From Paenibacillus radicis (ex Gao et al. 2016) (GTDB lineage Bacteria; Bacillota; Bacilli; Paenibacillales; Paenibacillaceae): a stretch of 64,000 nt of DNA. Under the pieces are notes generated by a model. It was not told where the DNA came from. It saw only the letters and a program-made list of their open reading frames with translations, and made no database searches. Positions 9,152 to 16,443 of this stretch are shown here, piece after piece (positions within the stretch are counted from its first letter, which is position 1; each line of letters starts with the position of its first letter). A program made the position numbers and the translations under genes. Location of the stretch: positions 1 to 64,000 of the forward strand of contig NZ_BMHY01000016.1 in the NCBI RefSeq assembly GCF_014641555.1. The letters run 5' to 3'.

Positions 9152-9184
9152 AAAAAAATGACCCCTCAAGAGGGTCATTTTTTA
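9152..9184. terminator. Bidirectional terminator
   Basis: AAAAAAATGACCC pairs with GGGTCATTTTTT around a 7-base loop, with an A run on the left and a T run on the right, so it can act on both strands. It sits between the plus-strand VOC region and the minus-strand aldo/keto reductase. Confidence 0.8.
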
Positions 9185-9266
9185 TAAGTATGGATCAAGC
9201 GGAGTAAGCTCGTTTGCGCTTATTGTTATTAAAACTGCAGGTGTTTTATTGCCGCGTTTCTTGATA

Positions 9267-10205
9267 CTACTTCAAAATCTCTTCAATCCGCGCAAGCACG
9301 TCTTGGCTTAACTCAACGCCGGAAGCTTTAGCGTTCTCGGTTACTTGTTCAGGACGGCTGGCGCCGACCAGTGCACTCGCCACATTGGCATTGCGCAAAA
9401 TCCAGGCCAGCGCAAGGTTGCCGACGGAGAGATCCAGTTCAGCGGCGACTTTTTCGAGCTGCTGAACTTTCGCTATTTTTTCCTCGGTGATGCCTTTGCG
9501 CATCCACTCCAGCTTAGCAGCCCGGCTGTCTTGCGGAATGTCGGAGACGGAGGTGTATTTGCCTGTCAACAAGCCTTGGGCCAGCGGCGAAAATACAACT
9601 TGTCCAATACCGGAACGCTCGCTAAGCGGCATAACTTCTTTTTCGATGTAGCGATCGAACATGTTGTAGACAGGCTGGTTGACGACGATGCGGTCCAGCA
9701 GATAGCGATCGGCAACGCCAAGGCCTTCAGCAATTTGCGAAGCCTGCCATTCGCTCACGCCGACATACAGCACTTTGCCTTGACGAACAAGGTCGTCAAT
9801 TGCGCGAAGCGTTTCTTCCAGTCTAGTATCCAGATCATAACGGTGGCAGTAGAAGATATCGATATAATCATGATCGAGACGTTTCAAGCTTGCATTGGCT
9901 TGCTCGATGACATGCTTGCGGGATAAACCGCGGTCGTTAGGGCCGTCGCCCATTGGCCAAAAAGCTTTTGTGGCCAGCACATAGGATTCGCGCGGATAAG
10001 CTTTCAACGCTTTGCCTACCAGCTCTTCCGCTGCACCTCTTTCATAGACATTGGCTGTGTCAAAGAAGTTGATGCCCAAATCGTAAGCTGTTTTGATTGC
10101 ATTTACTGCATTTTCACGTTCAACGTAACCGCCATATGTAAGCCAGCTTCCCAAGCTGATCTCGCTAACCTTTAGCCCACTTGCACCTAATCTCCGATAT
10201 TTCAT
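9267..10205 (-). CDS. Aldo/keto reductase
   Basis: A 312-residue NADPH-dependent reductase of the aldo/keto reductase superfamily, TIM-barrel fold, in the Kv-beta/YghZ-like branch. The catalytic tetrad is visible: Asp49 (FFDTANVY), Tyr54, Lys80 (LATK) and His121 (FYCHRYD). The SPLAQGLLTGKY segment and the C-terminal cofactor loop (GASRPEQV) are intact. The start is well supported by GAGGAGGAA. It is divergent from an HxlR-type regulator, with a dyad between them, which suggests inducible carbonyl or electrophile detoxification. Confidence 0.9.
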   Translation of the reverse strand: MKYRRLGASGLKVSEISLGSWLTYGGYVERENAVNAIKTAYDLGINFFDTANVYERGAAEELVGKALKAYPRESYVLATKAFWPMGDGPNDRGLSRKHVIEQANASLKRLDHDYIDIFYCHRYDLDTRLEETLRAIDDLVRQGKVLYVGVSEWQASQIAEGLGVADRYLLDRIVVNQPVYNMFDRYIEKEVMPLSERSGIGQVVFSPLAQGLLTGKYTSVSDIPQDSRAAKLEWMRKGITEEKIAKVQQLEKVAAELDLSVGNLALAWILRNANVASALVGASRPEQVTENAKASGVELSQDVLARIEEILK

Positions 10206-10273
10206 GTTTCATTCCTCCTCGAAAAAGTTGTGGTTCCCTTTCCATACTATATAAATTCCTATATGATTTAAAG

Positions 10274-10293
10274 AAGTGAAATGTTTTTCACTT
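10274..10293. promoter_or_regulatory. Dyad operator between AKR and HxlR genes
   Basis: AAGTGAAA-TGTT-TTTCACTT is a perfect 8-bp inverted repeat in the 149-base divergent intergenic region. HxlR-family regulators usually bind such dyads between their own gene and the divergent target, so this is the likely operator. The link is inferred from position. Confidence 0.55.
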
Positions 10294-10354
10294 AATTATA
10301 GAAACGATAGATAGTAACCTTTTGTATAGTTATGTGCAATGAGGAGGAAACCCA

Positions 10355-10699
10355 GTGAAGACGACCGATAAAGCGAGTAATTACGTTCCGAAAACACCTG
10401 TACATATTGAATGCAATATTGAAAGAACATTGGATGTGCTAGGAGGAAAATGGGCGTTTCTCGTTATCCGCGAATTGTTTAGCGGCACGCTCCGTTTTGG
10501 TGAACTGCAGCGTCGCATACCAAACGTAAGTCCGCGGGCTCTGACCAGTACGCTTCGCCATTTGGAGGAGCAGGGCGTGCTGGAGCGTAAAGTCTTCCCG
10601 ACTGTGCCAGTAACAGTGGAATATACACTGACGCCCAAAGGTCATGACCTTCATGTCATTTGCCATGAGATGAAGCTGTGGGCAGCTCGGTGGACCTAG
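10355..10699 (+). CDS. HxlR-family transcription regulator
   Basis: A 114-residue winged-helix protein with the typical HxlR sequence DVLGGKWAFLVIRELFSG...RFGELQRRIPNVSPRALTSTLR-like core and a beta-wing (residues about 77-92) before a C-terminal dimer helix. A single Cys at residue 20, just before the first helix, sits where the redox or electrophile-sensing Cys of YodB, CatR and HypR lies. GTG 10355 follows GAGGAGGAAA. Its divergent partner is the aldo/keto reductase, so it probably responds to quinones or aldehydes. Confidence 0.85.
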   Translation: MKTTDKASNYVPKTPVHIECNIERTLDVLGGKWAFLVIRELFSGTLRFGELQRRIPNVSPRALTSTLRHLEEQGVLERKVFPTVPVTVEYTLTPKGHDLHVICHEMKLWAARWT

Positions 10700-10752
10700 C
10701 TGTTTTTTTAACGATTAGGACATGACTGAATGACATTCTCGCCCGGGTACAT

Positions 10753-10781
10753 GCACTTCTAGGCACTCGCCCTCATACAAT
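10753..10781 (+). promoter_or_regulatory. Sporulation sigma (E/K-type) promoter of sigK
   Basis: CATACAAT at 10774-10781 is an exact match to the -10 element used by sigma-E and close to that of sigma-K. An AC dinucleotide lies 17 bases upstream, as in sigma-K promoters. It sits about 75 bases before the sigK start, fitting mother-cell expression. The -35 part for sigma-E is poor. Confidence 0.6.
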
Positions 10782-10853
10782 GTAGAATCGACTTCATTGT
10801 GCGCTGGGGGGAGTGCTGCCCCTCGGTAATCCGACCTGGGGGTGTAAGGGTAC

Positions 10854-11552
10854 ATGGGACTGTTTGCGACAATCGCGCTGTTCATCAAACAGCTGTCAAT
10901 GCTCGTATCGTACGTCAAAAATAACGCTTTCCCGCAACCGCTTCATGAGGATGACGAAATGAAGCATTTGCAGCTGATGGCGGAAGGCAATGCGCATTCC
11001 CGCAATTTGCTGATCGAGCACAACCTGCGTCTGGTTGCGCATATCGTGAAAAAATTCGACAACACCGGAGAAGACCTCGAGGATTTGATCTCGATCGGCA
11101 CTATTGGATTAATTAAAGCCATCGAGAGCTTTCAGACCGGAAAAGGCACGAAGCTCGCGACGTTCGCGGCTCGTTGTATCGAGAACGAAATACTTATGCA
11201 TTTAAGGTCGCTGAAGAAGACGCGCAAGGATGTTTCCTTGCATGATCCAATTGGTACGGATAAAGAGGGGAACGAGATCACACTGATCGATATCCTTGGC
11301 ACGGAAGCCGATGATGTCGTGGACCGTGTGCAGCTTAAGATCGAGAAAAGCAAAATCTATCGCAATCTGGATATACTCGACGATCGGGAGCAGGAAGTGA
11401 TCCGCGGCCGGTTCGGCCTGGATCATGGCGGGGATGAGCGGACACAGCGGGAAATTGCAAAGGAGCTCGGGATCAGCCGCAGCTATGTATCGCGGATTGA
11501 GAAGCGGGCGCTGATGAAGCTGTATCATGAGTTTTATAAGGCGAAGAAGTAA
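10854..11552 (+). CDS. sigK: Pro-sigma-K, mother-cell sporulation sigma factor
   Basis: A 232-residue sigma-70 family protein matching SigK along its whole length. A hydrophobic pro-sequence of about 20 residues (ending LVS before YVKNNAFPQPL) is where SpoIVFB cuts the membrane-bound precursor. Region 2 (EHNLRLVAHIVKKF, LISIGTIGLIKAIESF) and region 4 (QREIAKELGISRSYVSRIEK) are intact. The gene is uninterrupted, unlike the skin-split sigK of Bacillus subtilis. Downstream lie five or more partial copies of its 3' half. Its native tail sequence is cut off after about 42 bases by an IS3 relic; the tail at 15,333 still shows what followed. Confidence 0.95.
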   Translation: MGLFATIALFIKQLSMLVSYVKNNAFPQPLHEDDEMKHLQLMAEGNAHSRNLLIEHNLRLVAHIVKKFDNTGEDLEDLISIGTIGLIKAIESFQTGKGTKLATFAARCIENEILMHLRSLKKTRKDVSLHDPIGTDKEGNEITLIDILGTEADDVVDRVQLKIEKSKIYRNLDILDDREQEVIRGRFGLDHGGDERTQREIAKELGISRSYVSRIEKRALMKLYHEFYKAKK

Positions 11553-11596
11553 TCGTATACTATTGAAGAAAAAGGACGTCTTCGAGATGATCACTT

Positions 11597-12030
11597 AAAC
11601 TGGACCCTTTGTCAATGACACATTGAAAAAGAGTATTAGGCCGCACTTAAGAGATGATTCCTGTACTGTACAGGAGTCATCTTTTTTAGTCCCCATTGAT
11701 ATCGATGATGGCAGTAATAACGGATGTAGCGATTTATTTCTCGTTCTACTTCGACAAATGTCTCACAGCTTGTGCTCTTCACATGATCTTTCATATGACC
11801 GTAATAGGACTCCTGTGGAGCATTGTCCTAGCAATTCCCACGATGTGACATCGACTGTCCTAGTCCTTTTTGCTTCAATAAATCTTGGTAGATTGGGCTT
11901 GTATAGTGGCTACCTTGATCGGAATGGATAAAGGCTTCTTTATGGAGTTTTAAGTGCTTTTGGCTCATTAGGGTTTTGGTCGCCAAAGGGAGCTGAAGAG
12001 ACTCGGAGATTGTGGGCAAGAAGCTCCCCT
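11597..12030 (-). mobile_element. IS3-family insertion sequence relic
   Basis: The minus strand encodes the C-terminal third of an IS3-family (IS150-like) transposase OrfB: HSDQGSHYTSPIYQ with the second catalytic Asp, then SMSHRGNC, NAPQESYYGHMK with the catalytic Glu, and QWGLKKMTPVQYRNHL. The conserved Trp after HRGNC is replaced by a TAG stop (around 11,850). The 5' half of the element is missing. It starts abruptly in the native tail of sigK. It is not mobile by itself. Confidence 0.85.
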
Positions 12031-12052
12031 GTAGAAAAAAATTTAAATTTAA

Positions 12053-13131
12053 TATAGTATTCTCCTCCTATTTGTACCAATTGATTGGTGAAACTATTGG
12101 TTGGATCACATCCAATGAGATCGGTTGGATAAGAAGGGATCATACAGCAGAGGTATTTATTCGACATGAAATAGAAGTAAGAATAAGACGTAGCCCATTA
12201 ATAAATGGTGCTACATTTTTTTTGTCAATTTTCTTCCCGATGCTGATTTCTGAGAATACGGTGTATACAAAATGTATCAATAAAATGATATTGCTACAAG
12301 CCTTTCAAAATATATTAAAATCAAGAAAAAATACCTCAAAAATCCTTTGCCCCTGGTCGATATAATATTTATATCTTTACTGGATTTTTATTACAATGAA
12401 TAAAGTAGAAAAATACTTCGGGGATCGGATTTTGGAGGGAGGGATTTAAGTGAGGTTAAAAAGTATCTTGATTATCGTACTAAGCATTATATCAGGAGTG
12501 GCGTCTTATTATTTACTGCTTATGTTCATTTTCCAATTTCCTTCTAGTGGGGGCTGGATTCAAACAGGGAATATGGCGGAATCAATTTTCTCGGGAATTC
12601 TTCTAGTAGCAATCAGTGCTAGTTATGTATGGTTGTTAATGAAGCTGAGAAAGCAGAAGGCAATACTGTGTTTTATCAGTATTGTTCTCTTTATATTAGC
12701 TTTTTTTTCACCAATTATCATTAACCAAATTATTGAAAATCGGCATGATTATACCGAGAATAAAATTAAGTCTGAGAAAGAAGAGAGAGATATTAATGGA
12801 CTGTCAGTTTCTTTTAAAAGTAGTAATTTGCCATTTGAGCTTAATGTAGAGAAGAGTATTTTAGGAACGAGTGAAAAAAATGGAGCTCTCGTACTCTATT
12901 TCCAGTTAGCTGATACGGAAAGCTTGAGTAAGGTTAATTTAATAAACCTATTTAATTGGCTACCTGATACGGGGGGGGGAATCATATTACATCGTACTAA
13001 CAAAAGGTTCGGAAGAGTTAGTAAAATACCGTCTAACTTCTGAGGGGCTAGTTGATACATGTTACGATATTAAAATCGGTTTATGTAGTAAGTATGGGAT
13101 TGAAGGAGAGGGAAATTAGGTATGAAAAAAT
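12053..13131 (+). repeat. Duplicated module, copy A
   Basis: This 1,079-base segment is highly similar to 13,677-14,710. It holds an untranslated-looking 390-base leader, a promoter-like AT-rich stretch and a membrane-protein gene. Each copy is followed by a 3' fragment of sigK. Copy A is broken by a frameshift. The leader has open frames on both strands, but they change freely between copies, so I do not call them genes. Confidence 0.8.
12450..13119 (+). pseudogene. Membrane protein of the duplicated module, copy A (frameshifted)
   Basis: The reading frame starts at GTG 12450 behind a strong SD (GGAGGGAGGG) and encodes three hydrophobic segments (about 4-26, 40-60 and 68-90) and an extracytoplasmic-like domain. 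It agrees with copy B until a run of nine G at 12,971-12,979, where copy A has one extra base; the frame then stops at 13,043 instead of near 13,119. The family is not recognised. The G run could be a switch, a mutation or a sequencing error. Confidence 0.7.
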
Positions 13132-13137
13132 ATATTA

Positions 13138-13555
13138 GACCGGAAAAGGCACGAAGCTCGCGACGTTCGCGGCTCGTTGTATTGAGAACGAAATACTTAT
13201 GCACTTAAGGTCGTTGAAGAAGACGCGCAAGGATGTTTCCTTGCATGATCCAATTGGCACAGATAAAGAGGGGAACGAGATCACACTGATCGATATCCTT
13301 GGCACGGAAGCCGATGATGTTGTGGACCGTGTGCAGCTTAAGATCGAGAAAAGCAAAATCTATCGCAATCTGGATATACTTGACGATCGGGAACAGGAAG
13401 TGATCCGCGGCCGGTTCGGCCTGGATCATGGCGGGGATGAGCGGACACAGCGGGAAATCGCAAAGGAGCTCGGGATCAGCCGCAGCTACGTATCGCGGAT
13501 TGAGAAGCGGGCGCTGATGAAGCTGTATCATGAGTTTTATAAGGCGAAGCGGTAG
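13138..13555 (+). pseudogene. sigK 3' fragment (tail 2)
   Basis: Starts abruptly at the sigK codon for T97 (AGACCGGAAAAGG) and runs to a stop codon, so it keeps the last 135 or so codons. From MHLRSLKK onward the protein is identical to SigK except for the last residue (R for K), although many synonymous bases differ. It has no promoter or start of its own. It is followed by its own terminator, different from that of tail 3. Frame and sequence are intact, which suggests a recent loss of function. Confidence 0.9.
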
Positions 13556-13571
13556 ATAACACGAAAGTATC

Positions 13572-13614
13572 GGGAGCTTACAATGTCGATAGCGACGATT
13601 GTGAGCTCTTTTTG
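13572..13614 (+). terminator. Terminator after sigK tail 2
   Basis: GAGCTTACAATGTCG pairs with CGACGATTGTGAGCTC around ATAG, followed by TTTTTG. This differs from the sequence after sigK itself and tail 3, so tail 2 may come from another strain. Confidence 0.85.
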
Positions 13615-13676
13615 TTTCCAAAAATCAGGTACAAAGTGGGAACGTGATGATTGAGATATCTTGGAATGATGACATA

Positions 13677-14710
13677 ATAGTATTCTCCTCCTATTTGTAC
13701 CAATTGATTGGTCAAACTATTGGGTGGACCACATCCAATGAGGTCGGTTGGATAAGGAAGGGTCATACAGCAGAGGCATTTATTCGACATGAAATAGAAG
13801 TAAGAAAAAGACGTGGCCCATTAATAAATGGTGCTACACTTTTTTTGTTAATTTCTTCCCGATGCTGATTTCTGAGAACACGTTGTATACAAAATGTATC
13901 AACAAAATGATATTGCTACAAGCGTTTCAAAATATATTAAAATCAAGAAAAAATACCTCAAAAATCCTTTGCCCTTGTCGATATAATATTATATTTCGGA
14001 AATTGGATTTTGGAGGGAGGGATTTAAGTGAGGTTAAAAAGTATCTTGATTATCGTACTAAGCATTATATCAGGAGTGGCGTCTTATTATTTACTGCTTA
14101 TGCTCATTTTCCAATTTCCTTCTAGTGGGGTCTGGATTGAAACAGGGAATATGGCGGAATCAATTTTCTCGGGAATTCTTTTAGTAGCAATTAGTGCTAG
14201 TTATGTATGGTTGTTAATGAAGCTGAGAAAGCAGAAGGTAATACTGTGTTTTATCAGTATTGTTCTCTTCATATTAGCTTTTTTTTCACCGATTATCATT
14301 AGCCAAATTATTCAAGGTCAGAAAGATTATACCGAGGAGCGTATTGAGTCTGAGAAAGAAGAGAGATATATTAATGGACTTTCAGTTTCTTTTAAAAGTA
14401 GTAATTTGCCATTTGAGCTTAATGTAGAGAAGAGTATTTTAGGAACGAGTGAAGTAAATGGAACTTACGTACTCTATTTCCAGCTAGCTGATACGGAAAG
14501 CTTGAGTAAGGTTAATTTAATAAAACTATTTAATTGGCTACCTGATACGGGAAGTAGATCATATTACATCGTACTAACAAAAGGTTCGGAAGAGTTAGTA
14601 AAATACCGTCTAACATCTGAGGGGCTAGTTGAGACATGTTACGATATTAAAATCGGTTTATGTAGTAAGTATGGGATTGAAGGAGAGGAATCTTAGGTCT
14701 GAAAAAATAG
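13677..14710 (+). repeat. Duplicated module, copy B
   Basis: Second copy of the segment at 12,053-13,131, with the same order of leader, promoter-like stretch and membrane-protein gene. Differences are scattered single bases plus a short gap before the gene. The two copies plus tails 2 and 3 form a near-tandem arrangement of [module - sigK tail]. Confidence 0.8.
14028..14696 (+). CDS. Membrane protein of the duplicated module, copy B
   Basis: An intact 222-residue protein starting at GTG 14028 (SD GGAGGGAGGG at about 7 bases). Three hydrophobic segments (about 4-26, 40-60 and 68-90) are followed by a domain of about 130 residues containing NLPFELNVEKSILGTSEVNG and ending CSKYGIEGEES. I do not recognise the family. 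AT-rich codon use differs from the sigK and cysDN genes next to it, which suggests transfer. It is the intact version of the gene broken in copy A. Confidence 0.65.
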   Translation: MRLKSILIIVLSIISGVASYYLLLMLIFQFPSSGVWIETGNMAESIFSGILLVAISASYVWLLMKLRKQKVILCFISIVLFILAFFSPIIISQIIQGQKDYTEERIESEKEERYINGLSVSFKSSNLPFELNVEKSILGTSEVNGTYVLYFQLADTESLSKVNLIKLFNWLPDTGSRSYYIVLTKGSEELVKYRLTSEGLVETCYDIKIGLCSKYGIEGEES

Positions 14711-14716
14711 GATTGT

Positions 14717-14731
14717 GATTACCGCCGGTAA
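14717..14731. other. Perfect short palindrome before sigK tail 3
   Basis: ATTACCG-C-CGGTAAT is a perfect 15-base palindrome in the 120-base spacer between module B and sigK tail 3. It may mark an element end or a regulator site. Function unknown. Confidence 0.35.
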
Positions 14732-14802
14732 TATTGTTGGTCTATTGCATTGGCAAAGTCGACCGAAACATCAATTCTCAGACTATGAATTTTTGATTAA
14801 CG

Positions 14803-14829
14803 ATTACATCGTTTCATGTTCACAATGTC
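14803..14829 (+). other. Conserved left junction of sigK tail 3
   Basis: ATTACATCGTTTCATGT begins 27 bases before the first sigK-like base. The same 17 bases at the same distance precede tail 5 (22,474), and a diverged version precedes tail 4 (20,907). This sequence is not part of sigK, so it is probably the end of a shared type of inserted element. Confidence 0.7.
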
Positions 14830-15332
14830 AAAAAATTCGACAATACCGGTGAAGACCTCCAGGATTTGATCTCCATCGGCACGATCGGTCTTATCAAGCT
14901 ATCGAGAGTTTCCAAACGGGAAAAGGCACAAAGCTCGCGACATTCGCGGAGCGTTGTATCGAGAACGAAATACTTATGCATTTGAGGTCGCTGAAGAAGA
15001 CACGCAAGGATGTTTCCTTGCATGATCCTATTGGTACGGACAAAGAGGGGAACGAGATCACACTGATCGATATCCTTGGCACGGAAGCCGATGATGTCGT
15101 AGACCGGGTACAGCTTAAGATCGAGAAAAGCAAAATCTACCGCAATCTGGATATACTTGACGATCGGGAACAGGAAGTGATCCGCGGCCGGTTCGGCCTG
15201 GATCATGGCGGGGATGAGCGGACACAGCGGGAAATCGCGAAGGAGCTGGGGATCAGCCGCAGCTACGTGTCGAGGATTGAGAAGCGGGCGCTGATGAAGC
15301 TGTATCATGAGTTTTATAAGGCGAAGAAGTAA
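14830..15332 (+). pseudogene. sigK 3' fragment (tail 3)
   Basis: Homology begins at AAAAAATTCGAC (sigK codon about 67, KKFDNTG) and continues to the stop codon. One base is missing near 14,899 (AAGCTATC for AAAGCCATC), so the front part is out of frame, but the last 118 codons from MHLRSLKK encode a protein identical to SigK. It is followed by the same downstream sequence that begins after sigK itself, and here the native terminator is complete. This is therefore the best candidate for a once-native 3' end. Confidence 0.9.
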
Positions 15333-15352
15333 CCTTATACTATTGAAGAAAA

Positions 15353-15393
15353 AGGACGCATTCGAGATGATCACTCGATCCGCCTTTTTTTTG
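15353..15393 (+). terminator. Native sigK-type terminator (after tail 3)
   Basis: A hairpin with TCGAG/CTCGA and outer GGACGC/CCGCC-like pairing, followed by TTTTTTTT. The first part of it is also present after intact sigK (11,575-11,596), where an IS relic cuts it off. Confidence 0.7.
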
Positions 15394-15433
15394 CCTGTAC
15401 AATCTTAAATAAAAGAAAATACTTTATTTCACT

Positions 15434-15461
15434 TTGCATAAAAGTAAAAATCTGATACGAT
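15434..15461 (+). promoter_or_regulatory. Promoter of cysDN
   Basis: TTGCAT, 16 bases, then TGATACGAT, an extended -10 (TGn-TACGAT). It lies about 60 bases before cysD. A nearby AT-rich inverted segment (TATAGAATATAGTCTATAG, about 15,469-15,487) could bind a regulator. Confidence 0.5.
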
Positions 15462-15518
15462 ATATGATATAGAATATAGTCTATAGATTTAGTAAGGATT
15501 AAAGGGAGGCACTTTTTC

Positions 15519-16442
15519 ATGGACAAATTGATGCTTGATTCCATAGATGCAGCAACACATCTGGATCAACTCGAGGCTGAAGCGATTTATATTATTCGAG
15601 AAGTAGCGGCGGAATGTGAAAATCCCGTGATGTTGTACTCGATCGGTAAGGATAGCTCTGTGATGCTGCATTTGGCGCTGAAAGCATTTTATCCGGAGAA
15701 GCCGCCGTTTCCTTTCCTGCATATTGATACGACGTGGAAGTTCAAAGAGATGATTGAATTCCGCGACCGCAAGGCGAAAGAATTCGGAATCGAAATGCTT
15801 GTTCACTCCAATCAGGAAGGGATTGAGCAAGGGATCAACCCATTCGATCATGGTTCCGCATATACAGATATTATGAAAACCCAAGCATTGAAGCAAGGCT
15901 TGGACAAATACGGATTTACAGCTGCTTTTGGCGGCGGAAGACGTGATGAAGAAAAATCACGTGCGAAGGAGCGGATTTTCTCATTCCGTAATAAGAATCA
16001 TGCCTGGGATCCGAAAAATCAGCGGCCGGAAATGTGGAAGCTTTTCAACACCAGAATTAATAAGGGTGAAAGCATACGCGTATTCCCGATTTCCAACTGG
16101 ACGGAAAAAGATATTTGGCAATACATTCGCAGAGAGAACATTGATATTGTCCCCCTCTACTTTGCGAAAGAAAGACCAGTCGTCAATCGCGATGGACAGA
16201 TCATCATGGCGGATGATGAGCGTATGAGGCTTGAGCCAGGTGAGAAGATTGAAATGTTGAAGATGCGGTTTCGCACTTTAGGCTGCTATCCTCTGACTGG
16301 CGGCGCCCTGTCAGAAGCGGACTCGCTGGATACTATCATCGAAGAAACACTTGGTGCGGTATCATCCGAACGGACAACAAGGGTTATCGACCAAGAAGAA
16401 GCGGGAAGCATGGAAAGACGTAAACGGGAGGGCTATTTCTAA
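15519..16442 (+). CDS. cysD: Sulfate adenylyltransferase subunit 2
   Basis: A 307-residue ATP sulfurylase small subunit. It carries the PP-loop SIGKDSS at residues 41-47 that binds ATP, and the conserved FGGGRRDEEKSRAKER and FPISNWTEKDIWQYI segments. With CysN it makes adenosine 5'-phosphosulfate from sulfate and ATP in assimilatory sulfate reduction. The SD AAAGGGAGG precedes ATG 15519. cysN begins 2 bases after its stop. Many Firmicutes use the unrelated Sat enzyme, so the heteromeric CysDN type here, between two sigK tails, looks acquired. Confidence 0.95.
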   Translation: MDKLMLDSIDAATHLDQLEAEAIYIIREVAAECENPVMLYSIGKDSSVMLHLALKAFYPEKPPFPFLHIDTTWKFKEMIEFRDRKAKEFGIEMLVHSNQEGIEQGINPFDHGSAYTDIMKTQALKQGLDKYGFTAAFGGGRRDEEKSRAKERIFSFRNKNHAWDPKNQRPEMWKLFNTRINKGESIRVFPISNWTEKDIWQYIRRENIDIVPLYFAKERPVVNRDGQIIMADDERMRLEPGEKIEMLKMRFRTLGCYPLTGGALSEADSLDTIIEETLGAVSSERTTRVIDQEEAGSMERRKREGYF

Positions 16443-16443
16443 G

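Noticed and set aside
11132..11353. Recurring minus-strand frames opposite sigK and its tails
   Set aside because: They are antisense shadows of the conserved sigK sequence and appear wherever a tail occurs.
11597..12030. The IS3 relic as the cause of the sigK tail array
   Set aside because: Only one tail boundary is next to it; the other junctions share a different sequence, and IS3 transposition does not copy target gene ends.
12012..12365. Open frames on both strands in the leader of the duplicated module (also at 13,578-13,868)
   Set aside because: Between the two copies the deduced proteins change freely in either strand and lack SDs, so the conservation is at DNA level only.
15461..15518. 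An S-box or T-box riboswitch before cysD
   Set aside because: The leader is only about 55 bases and shows neither the conserved boxes nor a terminator hairpin.
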